From: Nitrospinota bacterium
GTDB lineage: Bacteria; Nitrospinota; Nitrospinia; UBA9942
NCBI GenBank assembly: GCA_016200365.1
Contig: JACQEW010000041.1
Location: forward strand, 1 to 12,327
Length of the DNA: 12,327 bases
Direction of reading: 5' to 3'
A program made the translations under genes and the position numbers. Numbering within the stretch: position 1 is the first letter of the stretch; each line of letters starts with the position of its first letter. The notes below the pieces were generated by a model, which was not told the DNA's origin, made no database searches, and worked only from the letters and a program-made list of their open reading frames with translations. Below are positions 1 through 7,600 of this stretch, one piece after another.

Positions 1-5
1 CCCCC

Positions 6-180
6 TTAAACCCTGCCTTTATCGGTTTCATGATAATGACGCTTTCTTACCCCATCGTCAAAAATAACCACAAAATCAACGGTTCTACCCATTATTAAAA
101 TAAAGAGAAATGGATTCCTGTTCCCTGCTTAATACATGCAGGGATAAGTTTCGCAGGAATGACATTGCTGATTTTCTCAT
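6..180 (-). pseudogene. Small gene remnant split by a REP-like hairpin
   Basis: Reading leftward, a good ribosome binding site (GGAGG at about 187-191) precedes an ATG at 180, but that frame runs into a REP-like hairpin and stops at 85-87 after 31 codons. A second short frame, 92 to 6, reads MGRTVDFVVIFDDG then RKRHYHETDKGRV and stops. The second peptide resembles the start of a family of about 100-residue proteins (I think DUF7718-like) that continues well beyond this point. The simplest reading is that the repeat separated the start signals from the body of the gene. The stop at 6-8 is next to the window edge, so a frameshift cannot be distinguished from a true end. The family assignment comes from memory of similar sequences and is weak. 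Confidence 0.33.
112..160. repeat. REP-like nested palindrome
   Basis: An outer stem ATTCCTG (114-120) pairs with CAGGAAT (154-160), and an inner stem CCCTGC (123-128) pairs with GCAGGG (138-143). The sequence resembles the widespread dispersed palindrome containing TCATTCCTGCGAA that occurs in many bacterial genomes. It lies inside the small gene remnant just downstream of mntA and seems to have broken it. Confidence 0.65.
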
Positions 181-225
181 GACACACCTCCTTGCTTTCC
201 GCTATCAAACTCTCTTTTTAGAAAT

Positions 226-657
226 TTAAAAAATCTTGTCTTCAGGAGACAAAGACATTGCCCTTTGCCGAATTTTCCAGTAATCGTTGATGAAATAAAA
301 GAAATCTTCAGCCTCCAGACTGTTTTTCAGATAAAGCCTCCAGTAGAGTTTTCTGTTTTTGATAACGAGAGGAACCCCTGTTTTAAAAAGGCTGGAAATT
401 AAGGTTGCCGGGGCATCGTTTAAAAATACTAAATCAGCCTCCTTTTCTAAAATCTTAACAATCTCAAGCCAGATAGTTTTTTTTAAATCTTCCTTTGAGC
501 CTTCTTTCATATAAAGGGCAATATCAAAATCGGATTCCTCTGTTACCATCCCTCTTGCCTGAGAGCCAAATAAAAAGGCAAGGGAGACATCCCCTTGCTT
601 TTGAAGATATTCTCTTAGTCTTTTGATTTTTCTGTCTCGTAAGGACTTTTTTGACAT
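226..657 (-). CDS. mntA: MNT-type nucleotidyltransferase, MntA-like antitoxin
   Basis: This 143-residue protein is a minimal nucleotidyltransferase. The signature GS-x10-DxD is complete: G31-S32, then D43 and D45 in SDFDIALY, with a likely third metal ligand at D75 in EADLVFLN. The C-terminal stretch (about 108-143, SLEAEDFFYFINDYWKIRQR) is the helical tail usual for these proteins. In the known family, MntA transfers AMP groups to a partner HEPN ribonuclease, HepT, and so neutralises it. Here the gene follows the GspE gene after 8 bases, and no HEPN gene is seen on either side; downstream there is only a repeat-disrupted small frame. A GGAGGA lies about 15 bases before the ATG, farther than usual. 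It could be an orphan antitoxin, or its partner could lie beyond the left edge. Confidence 0.85.
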   Translation of the reverse strand: MSKKSLRDRKIKRLREYLQKQGDVSLAFLFGSQARGMVTEESDFDIALYMKEGSKEDLKKTIWLEIVKILEKEADLVFLNDAPATLISSLFKTGVPLVIKNRKLYWRLYLKNSLEAEDFFYFINDYWKIRQRAMSLSPEDKIF

Positions 658-665
658 AATTTAGA

Positions 666-2327
666 TTACAATTCCTCCTCTAATGTAACCCTCAAGACCT
701 CGGAGATGCTTGTAACCCCCTGCTTTACCTTATCCCATCCGTCTTCTCTCAATGTCTTCATACCCTGCTCCCTTGCCTTTTCTTTTATAATATTGGCGCT
801 GGTCATCACGACCCTCCCTCTGTATCCTGTGTTACTGCACTCATCACAGCCTTTGCCTTCATATATTGTAAAACTGCCCAATCCCTCTTTTATACCCATC
901 TCATCTATCATTTTACTTTCCATCTTTGAAGGGGTCTTACATTTTTTACAGATTACCCTGACCAATCTTTGTGCAAGAACACCAAGCAGCGCCGAGGACA
1001 TGAGAAAGCTCTCTACACCCATATCCTGAAGTCTTGTTATAGCGCCTGCTGCATCGTTGGTATGGACTGTGCTGAAGACCATGTGACCTGTAAGCGCCGA
1101 CTGTATGGCAATATCTGCGGTTTCTGGGTCTCTTATCTCTCCTACCATTATTACATCAGGGTCCTGTCTTACTATGGAGCGGAGCCCGCTGGCAAAGGTA
1201 AGCCCTATCTGGGGTTTTACATGAATCTGGTTTATCCCGTGCATCTGGTATTCCACAGGGTCTTCGATGGTAATTACTTTTATATCAGGCGAGTTTATCT
1301 TGTGCAGTCCTGTGTAAAGCGTTGTGGTCTTTCCGCTGCCGGTAGGTCCTGTAACTAAGAGCATACCGTAGGGCTTTGAAATTAGATTCTCGAATTGACT
1401 TAGTTCTTTCGAAGGGAAACCGAGTTTTTCAAGCTCGAGGACTACTCCACCCCTGTCGAGAATCCTCATTACTATGCTCTCGCCGTAAATAGTGGGAAGG
1501 CTGGAGACCCTCATATCTATATTTTTCCCCATTGCCTTAAATCTTATCCTCCCGTCCTGCGGAAGCCTTCTCTCCGCTATGTTCAGCTTTGACATTATTT
1601 TTATTCTCGATATGACTGCGGACTGCAATTTTTTTGGCGGGGATTCCACATCGTGCAGGACGCCGTCAATCCTGTATCGTATCTTTAAATCCCCCTCAAA
1701 AGGCTCTATGTGTATATCGCTGGCGCTAATCTCCACTGCCCTGGTTATTATCAGATTGACCAATTTAATAACAGGCGCCTCGGATGCGAGGTCTTTTAGA
1801 TGCTCTGTCTCCTCTTCCGCCTCCCCGCCCATTAAATCAATCTCCTCCTCGGACATATCTCCGATAATCCTCTCCATAGTCGTAGCGCCTGTGCCGTATT
1901 GTTTCTCGATTGCATCCAGTATCTCGTTCTCTCCACTGAGGCATACCTGAATATCGTATCCTGTTGTTAACCTCACCTCATCCATTGTAGAAACATCCAA
2001 CGGGTCAGCCATTACCAGCGTCAGGGTATTATTATCTATCTTCAGGGGAAAGATTTTGTATTCCTTCATAAACTTTACGGATATGCGGTCGTCTAACCTT
2101 GGAATATTGGCGATGGAGAAAGTTGAGGACTTTTCCAATTCAGAAAGCTTTAAATAGGAAAGGTTGAGGAGCCTGCCCATGATGTTCAGCATATCCTCCT
2201 CTGCAATATAGCCCATCTCGACAAGTCTTTTCCCTATACTCTTGCTATTCCCCTGGGCTGCTACCTTTTGCAACTGCTCCTCTGTTATCTTTTTTTCTCT
2301 AATAAGCGTCCGTTCTAATGTTTCCAT
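666..2327 (-). CDS. gspE: Type II secretion / type IV pilus assembly ATPase (GspE/PilB family)
   Basis: This 553-residue cytoplasmic ATPase would power assembly of a type II secretion pseudopilus or type IV pilus. An MshEN-type N-terminal domain spans about 37-145. The ATPase core follows: Walker A GPTGSGKTT (327-335), Asp box VITIEDPVEY (351-360), Walker B DPDVIMVGEIRD (389-400) and His box TGHMVFSTVHTND (413-425). A zinc-type tetracysteine motif is present: C460, C463, C494, C497. Directly after GYRGR (501-505) the usual segment beginning xGIYELL is missing. The chain jumps to VVMTSANIIKEKAREQGM, about 17 residues shorter than the family norm, and the frame is intact. There is no clear ribosome binding site. 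It lies downstream of the GspC-like and DUF4384 genes on the same strand. GspE is more likely than PilB because of the GspC-like neighbour. Confidence 0.93.
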   Translation of the reverse strand: METLERTLIREKKITEEQLQKVAAQGNSKSIGKRLVEMGYIAEEDMLNIMGRLLNLSYLKLSELEKSSTFSIANIPRLDDRISVKFMKEYKIFPLKIDNNTLTLVMADPLDVSTMDEVRLTTGYDIQVCLSGENEILDAIEKQYGTGATTMERIIGDMSEEEIDLMGGEAEEETEHLKDLASEAPVIKLVNLIITRAVEISASDIHIEPFEGDLKIRYRIDGVLHDVESPPKKLQSAVISRIKIMSKLNIAERRLPQDGRIRFKAMGKNIDMRVSSLPTIYGESIVMRILDRGGVVLELEKLGFPSKELSQFENLISKPYGMLLVTGPTGSGKTTTLYTGLHKINSPDIKVITIEDPVEYQMHGINQIHVKPQIGLTFASGLRSIVRQDPDVIMVGEIRDPETADIAIQSALTGHMVFSTVHTNDAAGAITRLQDMGVESFLMSSALLGVLAQRLVRVICKKCKTPSKMESKMIDEMGIKEGLGSFTIYEGKGCDECSNTGYRGRVVMTSANIIKEKAREQGMKTLREDGWDKVKQGVTSISEVLRVTLEEEL

Positions 2328-2343
2328 AAAAATAATTTAATAG

Positions 2344-2369
2344 CACTGCAAAAAAAGGTTTTTGCAGTG
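2344..2369 (-). terminator. Hairpin between the DUF4384 gene and gspE
   Basis: CACTGCAAAAA (2344-2354) and TTTTTGCAGTG (2359-2369) form a perfect 11-bp stem with a 4-base loop. It lies immediately after the stop codon of the DUF4384 gene and 16 bases before the gspE start. The flanks are only moderately T-rich on either strand, so it may be a weak terminator or attenuator or simply an mRNA-stabilising stem. A strong terminator would leave gspE needing its own promoter. Confidence 0.4.
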
Positions 2370-2372
2370 TAC

Positions 2373-3263
2373 TTATTTTATTGTCTTTACGACTGCATTT
2401 GTCTCTGAAAATTCTGCAGGTTTTTTTTCAAATTCGGATTTTTGCCCTGAATCCTTTTCAACCCCCTTAATCTTTACACCACGGCTCTTAATTCCAATAT
2501 CCTCGGATTTTGTATTTATCTCATAAAGCTCGCCTGCAGGCGTTAAATCCACATCACCGAGCTGTGACGAGCTGCCAAACACTATTATACTCTCATTTCC
2601 GAAAGGAGGGGATACCTCAAGCTCAAATTTATCCTCTCCTCCGGGTATCTCATAAATAACGGCTCCATTAAAGTAATTATTAATTCTGTGAAGATTAGGC
2701 AGAATCTGAACCATGCTTCCGCCTGCATCTTTATATATAACTCTTGCGTAAAAGGGCTTATTCCCCTTTAGATAGACCTTTATATTTTCGCCATTGTTAT
2801 ATTCCTTCTTATCTGTCCAGACCCTGACATTTAAAGGGGCAGAGGGGTCATCCGCTGTCTGGCGGTCATTTGCAATCCTATCCATCCCCTTTTCATCAGG
2901 TATCACCTCTGCCTTAATCTTTATTTTAAAACAATCACCCATCGATTCATCCCTATACCATTTCTTCTCCATCTCCTCGATTATCCTGACAGACGCATTT
3001 CCATAAGCCTCGATTAAATCCTTTTCCAACTGGAAATTCTTTACCTGCGTCTCGCTCTTTACATAAGTCAGGGTATATTCTACCGCCCTCCTCTTTGCAT
3101 CGGCAAATGCAGCCTCCGCAGTCTGCTTCTTTGTTTTATCCTCACCCATACACGCAGTCCCTTCCGCTTCCGTAATGTTGGACTGTGCAGCATGGGAAGT
3201 TCCAACGCAGAGCATGGGAACGAGCAATAGACTGAAAAACAGCAAAACAAATATCCTCTTCAT
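2373..3263 (-). CDS. Exported DUF4384 domain protein
   Basis: The predicted protein has 296 residues. The N-terminus is a Sec signal peptide (K2-R3, then a hydrophobic run to about residue 20, likely cleavage after SHA, near residue 25), so it is periplasmic or outer-membrane associated. Residues about 30-125 form an alpha/beta region that may resemble LPP20/FlgT-type domains. Residues about 145-232 match DUF4384: IKVYLKGNKPFYARVIY, then VQILPN, then the FELEVSPPFGNE pattern. The C-terminal 60 residues are charged and low in complexity. I chose the ATG at 3263 because AGGAGGG lies just before it and it begins a proper signal peptide. The frame is open to 3365, but that extension is encoded by a dispersed inverted repeat. 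Its place between gspC-like and gspE suggests a secretion role, which is inference. Confidence 0.8.
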   Translation of the reverse strand: MKRIFVLLFFSLLLVPMLCVGTSHAAQSNITEAEGTACMGEDKTKKQTAEAAFADAKRRAVEYTLTYVKSETQVKNFQLEKDLIEAYGNASVRIIEEMEKKWYRDESMGDCFKIKIKAEVIPDEKGMDRIANDRQTADDPSAPLNVRVWTDKKEYNNGENIKVYLKGNKPFYARVIYKDAGGSMVQILPNLHRINNYFNGAVIYEIPGGEDKFELEVSPPFGNESIIVFGSSSQLGDVDLTPAGELYEINTKSEDIGIKSRGVKIKGVEKDSGQKSEFEKKPAEFSETNAVVKTIK

Positions 3264-3312
3264 AAACCCTCCTATCCTAACCCGAATAAACCGGAAAAAA
3301 CCCTTAATGAAA

Positions 3313-3371
3313 CCACGGATAAACACGGAAAGAAAGAAGATTAAGAAATATTTATCCGTGTTCATCTGTGG
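3313..3371. repeat. Dispersed inverted repeat (ccacggat/atccgtg type)
   Basis: Seventeen-base arms at 3313-3329 and 3355-3371 match as an inverted repeat at 15 of 17 positions, separated by 25 AT-rich bases. The core ACCACGGATAAACACGG resembles a dispersed repeat common in environmental bacterial genomes. It lies upstream of the DUF4384 gene and accounts for the spurious N-terminal extension of that reading frame. Confidence 0.65.
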
Positions 3372-3384
3372 CTAATTAGTTCAC

Positions 3385-3504
3385 ACTGAAAAATGACCTT
3401 TTTTTCACTTCCGTTATTTTTTCTTTTGCTCTATTTTATTGAACTTATTACATTATGGAACAAAAGAAAAAATAAAAAGTCGTTCAAAAAAGTCATTTTT
3501 CAGT
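3385..3504. repeat. 120-bp MITE-like long inverted repeat
   Basis: The ends are perfect 13-bp inverted copies: ACTGAAAAATGAC (3385-3397) and GTCATTTTTCAGT (3492-3504). A second perfect 15-bp pair lies inside: TTATTTTTTCTTTTG (3414-3428) with CAAAAGAAAAAATAA (3461-3475). The whole would fold into one long hairpin about 120 bases long. It fills most of the gap between the GspC-like stop and the DUF4384 start. Size and structure suggest a miniature inverted-repeat element; no clear target duplication is seen. It could also affect read-through from the GspC-like gene. Confidence 0.6.
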
Positions 3505-3552
3505 ATCAATTAATTATTTATTTTTTCTCTTAGACTCTTAGACTGTTTTTTC

Positions 3553-4536
3553 TCATCTCCCCGTAGCTGCCCCGGATATGTGCTGAGGCGGTGGAACTCC
3601 AATTCCCTGGCTTGTTACCACTGCAGGAGGCTGCGTTACAACACCTGATATATGCTGCGGGGGACGGGTGGAATCAACTCCGCCGGCAAGGGTCGGAACA
3701 GGCGCTGTGGCTGCCCCTGATATATGCTGCGCTCCCCCTTGACCGGGAGGAGGCTGAATATAGGAAATAGAGAATTTCGGCTCAAGCCTGCTTAACCTTA
3801 TAATCCCGTCATCAGAGGACTGCAAAAGTGCAGTGCGTGTTCCCGACGACACAGTCAGGTTTATAACAGTGTCATCTTTTTTTTTATCATCGGCAGAAGC
3901 GCCTTGGGCAGAAGCAGGAGGAGCAGGGACAACAGGAGCTTTCTTTATAGCAGAAAGCAGGTCGGTTCTTACGCCTGACCTTACAAGCGGAATTGTCAGG
4001 ACATCATCGCCCCCCTCCTTTTTAAGGATGGTTTTATCTTCCGTTATTTCGGTTATACGGTAATTGCCGACAAGCTGACTCATCTTAAATCTTTGAGCCT
4101 TTAAATCTACCTTGTTCGCCCCATCGAGATAAGAGCCGCTCATCAGGGCAATATTTTTATCTCCACCTATTATTATAACACCATGAAGCTTTAATTCCGG
4201 CGGCGGCTGTGGCGGCGGTGGTGGCGGCGGCGGCGGTGGTGGCGGCGGCGGCGGCGGCAGAGGTTCCCACTCTTTCCTGTTAGGACGAAAGAGATTTTTT
4301 AAAGGTATAGATTCATAAGATGCTGCGGGTATGGAGTTTGCCGATGCAACTTCTACAGGAAGATTTAACTCTGCTTGAGATACCTTAATAGTATCTCTCT
4401 TTTTCTCGGGAAGGTTAGAAGGTGTCCATATCTTAACTATGGCAAATGTTAAAAGCGAGCAGAGAATCAGCAGAGTTATATTTACGACATTGAACCTGCG
4501 AAAAAATTTTTTGACAGCCTTTAATATTTTAGACAT
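3553..4536 (-). CDS. GspC-like secretion component with poly-proline tract
   Basis: The protein has 327 residues. A basic N-terminus is followed by one membrane helix (about 18-34), then a periplasmic linker and the sequence SIPLKNLFRPNRKEW (77-90), similar to the conserved start of the GspC homology region. Residues 94-109 are sixteen prolines, followed by Q110 and three more. ELKLHGVIIIGGDKNIALM (114-132) resumes the GspC-like homology region, which ends near 185. In place of a PDZ domain the C-terminus is Pro/Ala/Ser-rich. It carries three copies of QHISG at 270, 294 and 318, a 24-residue (72-bp) period. GspC/PulC bridges the inner-membrane platform and the outer-membrane secretin. PilP is an alternative. 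It is first in the minus-strand gene block and has no clear ribosome binding site. Confidence 0.72.
   Translation of the reverse strand: MSKILKAVKKFFRRFNVVNITLLILCSLLTFAIVKIWTPSNLPEKKRDTIKVSQAELNLPVEVASANSIPAASYESIPLKNLFRPNRKEWEPLPPPPPPPPPPPPPPPPQPPPELKLHGVIIIGGDKNIALMSGSYLDGANKVDLKAQRFKMSQLVGNYRITEITEDKTILKKEGGDDVLTIPLVRSGVRTDLLSAIKKAPVVPAPPASAQGASADDKKKDDTVINLTVSSGTRTALLQSSDDGIIRLSRLEPKFSISYIQPPPGQGGAQHISGAATAPVPTLAGGVDSTRPPQHISGVVTQPPAVVTSQGIGVPPPQHISGAATGR
3575..3730 (-). repeat. Three-copy 72-bp coding repeat (QHISG units)
   Basis: The words GATATGTGCTG (3575) and GATATATGCTGC (3647 and 3719) recur at exactly 72-bp spacing. They encode QHISGAAT or QHISGVVT at residues 270, 294 and 318 of the GspC-like protein. 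The intervening sequence has diverged, so this looks like an old tandem duplication with one conserved core. Confidence 0.6.
4198..4257 (-). repeat. CCG/CCA trinucleotide tract encoding poly-proline
   Basis: Twenty consecutive codons read sixteen Pro, one Gln and three Pro, using only CCG and CCA for proline. The tract is prone to slippage. In the protein it forms a stiff spacer between the membrane-proximal part and the homology region. Confidence 0.85.
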
Positions 4537-4561
4537 TTTCGATTTCGTATAATTATATTAT

Positions 4562-4590
4562 AATTTAAAGGGTTTTTAGCATATTGTCAA
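4562..4590 (-). promoter_or_regulatory. Candidate promoter for the minus-strand gene block
   Basis: On the minus strand TTGACA (4590-4585) is followed, after 17 bases, by TAAATT (4567-4562). Two overlapping perfect TATAAT boxes lie just beyond (4562-4557 and 4557-4552) but at a longer spacing of 22 or more bases. It would give a leader of roughly 20 bases before the GspC-like start at 4536. The -35 match is perfect; the -10 choice is uncertain. Confidence 0.45.
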
Positions 4591-4612
4591 TAGCTTGAAT
4601 ACAAGAAACATC

Positions 4613-4641
4613 TTGCAATCATGGTATTTTTACCATAGAAT
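4613..4641 (+). promoter_or_regulatory. Candidate promoter for the NHL gene with palindrome in the spacer
   Basis: TTGCAA (4613-4618) and TAGAAT (4636-4641) are separated by exactly 17 bases. The spacer and first base of the -10 form a perfect inverted repeat, ATGGTA-TTTT-TACCAT (4621-4636), which could be an operator. Transcription starting the usual seven bases after the -10 would begin at 4648, the A of the ATG, giving a leaderless message. This agrees with the lack of a Shine-Dalgarno sequence and with an in-frame TAA at 4642-4644. Confidence 0.5.
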
Positions 4642-4647
4642 TAAAGC

Positions 4648-7600
4648 ATGAAAGAAGACATCAGATATATCGGGGAATTTAGATATAAAGATAAGGAATT
4701 AAGCCCGCCGTCGGGGATAGCCATGGATAACAGCGGGAATATTATCATCAGCGACGAATTTAATCACAGGATTCAGATATACGATGCAGCAGGCAGCCTG
4801 ATAAACTCCATTGGAAAAAAAGGAAATGGCGAAGGGGAGTTTTATTATCCCAAAGGTATTGCCGTTGATTCTGAAGGGTCTTTTTATGTTGCGGATTGCT
4901 GGAATCACAGGGTTCAGAAGTTTTCGCGGGGCACCCACGAAAGTGGGTCGTGGAAGTTTTTGTCCTCCTTCGGAAGCTACGGCGATGCACAGGGCAGCTT
5001 CAACGAGCCTTATGATATAGCAATATATAAAGTCGGGAGTCGGGAGGAGAGGATATTTGTTCTGGACAGATGTAATCACAGGATACAGGTTTTTGATAAA
5101 AATGCCGCCCTCCGCGGAATAATAGGCCAGAGGGGAACGGTTATCGAGGAGGAGTTGGCAGAGCTATTTGATACTCCGCCGACACTTTTTTCTTTTCCTG
5201 CCTTTGAGTTTCCGACAGGTCTCGCTTTAGACAGTGAAGGAAATATTTATGTCGCGGACAGCGGCAACCACAGGATTGTCAAGCTCAAATCCGATGGAAA
5301 AGTTCTCCTCACCTTGGGTCAAAAGGGCAGCAGCGCAGAGGAGTTTCAATATCCCCACGATATTGCTATAGATGATAAAGACACGATATTTGTATCTGAC
5401 CTTAACAATAACAGGATACAGGCATTCACTCCGGATGGCGATTTGAGCTTTTCTATAGATACAGGAAAAGACAATTCCGATAAAATCGCCTCCCCTACCG
5501 CCCTCTCGATAGATAATCAGGGAAGACTCTATGCGGGTATGGGATTTGACCCCCGTATACTGATATATGAATATGAAATAAACGACAGAAGACAGAAGAC
5601 AGAGGACAGAGGACAGAAGACGGTTGATATATCTTCAATCGTCAAAGAGATAAGGGAGGTTGAGGAGGAAATAATAAAAATAAAGGATGAGAGGATAGGC
5701 TTTTCAGAGGATTATATCGCACGTCAGATAAAGAAGGAGAACGATATATTGAACCCTCTTAATGATGATGTCGTTTTTGATGAAACCCTCTATTCCTATG
5801 AAAAAAAGGATAGAAGTATTATCAGGGATATGAGGCATAAGCTGCTTATCCATAAGAGGCTTGTAACAAAAAGCTGCGACCTCTTATCGCAAGATAACGA
5901 GAATATTATAAAAGATTATATTTCTCTGCTGATAAGCGAATCCCGCTTCCTTTTGAGTCTTTTAGAAGAAAGGAGAAACTACGAAAATGAGGCGGAAGGA
6001 TTTTTCAGGGATGAATCAAAAAGCAAAGAGGAAAACTGGAAAGGTTTTAAAATCGCTATACGCAAATCGGATATAATGCAGGACATACTCCCCCATATCT
6101 TCTACTCTCTGAATTTATTAATGACCTACATTAAAAAATTTTCAATTTTCAATTTTCAATTTTCAATTTTTGAGGAGAGGTATACATTTGCAAAGATAAT
6201 TTTATATTCCAGCGGCATTTGGGACTATATCCTGCAGATAGAAGAAAATATTAAGGAGCTTATGGGAATGGCTGGTGAAGATGTTCCTCTCGCGGAAGAT
6301 GAAGGAAATAAACCGCTCCCTATCCTGAATCTTCCTATTACCCTAACCTTAGCTGATTTAACCGGTGCAATCTTTATGGAAGGGAGGGCAATAGCCAATT
6401 GGCAATTGGCAGTTGGCAATAGGCAACAGGCAATTGCCAACCGCCAACCGCCAATTGCCAACTGCCAACTGCCAACTGCCAATTGTTTCGAGGCTATGGA
6501 GTCTCTAAAAGTCAAACTGGAAAAACTTCTGCAGGAAAGGGAAAAAATAGGTGAGGATACAATAAAAATTGAAAACTCCCTTGCCCGCCTTCCCGTGAGA
6601 GAAGAAAAGATGAGGCTGCCTGTTCTCAATAACAGTCTGCTCATCGGCTTCCATGACAGAATTAATCATCGGCAGATAGGCGAGCTTCTCACAGCATATC
6701 AAATACTATCTTCAATGCTCATCGGCATAGTGAGCCTGTCGAATCTATCCGACAAAGAGACGGACAAAAAAATACCTGTAGTGAGCGAAGCGAATCTATC
6801 GGAGATTATGAAGTTTAATGAGGCGCAGATAGCTTTGACTTCAAAAATTAAAAAACAGGGGCATGAAGAGGAAGGGAGATATAAGGCTGAATTAGACAGG
6901 CTAATTTTTTCTTTGAACAGCGATAAGGACAAACAAATCGAGCTGAAAAATGCTATTTTCAGAATATCCCATAGGACAGGCTTTGCACATCTATATTCAA
7001 AAAGGATAAGGGGGAGTTTAACTTTATATAGACAAAGCTCAAAGCTCAAAGCTCAAAGCCCAAAGCTTAAATTCGATATGTCTTTTGGTAACTATGGAAA
7101 GGGGAAAGGAGAGTTTAATTTGCCCGCCTCTATAGCAGTGGATAAAAGCGGCAATTTATATGTAAATGATCAGAATAATCACCGCATACAAAAATTCGAT
7201 AGAGACGGAAAATTCATTCTGAGCTTCGGCGGATTCGGGTCAATGGAAGGGAGATTCAAAATACCTGTATGGGTGGAGTTGGATAGGGATGGAAACCTTC
7301 TGGTGTCGGAGTGGCTGAATAACAGGATACAGAGATTTTCCCCTGATGGAGAATTCATCTCCTCCTTTGGAAGACAGGGGAGCGGGGTCGGGGAATTTAA
7401 CAGACCAAGCGGAATTGTTGTGGATAAGGACGGCTTTATATATGTTGCGGATTTGGGAAATAAAAGGATACAGAAATTCAGTCATGACGGCAAACATATT
7501 TCATCGCTGGGAAAGGATACATTTAAAGAACCCTATGCAGTCTGTATAATCCCCCCTCCCCCCCCTTTGACCTCCCCTTTTTCCCCTCCTTTTGAAGGAG

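Noticed and set aside
3264..3365. N-terminal extension of the DUF4384 frame to an ATG at 3365
   Set aside because: The extension is encoded by a dispersed inverted repeat, lies before a strong AGGAGGG site, and would bury the signal peptide.
6225..6644. Minus-strand open frame through the 13-unit heptamer array
   Set aside because: It is a shadow of the NHL gene; its apparent periodicity is only the reverse reading of the repeat.
5584..7068. Tandem repeats as a CRISPR-like array
   Set aside because: Units are 7 bp, contiguous, without spacers, and inside a coding frame.
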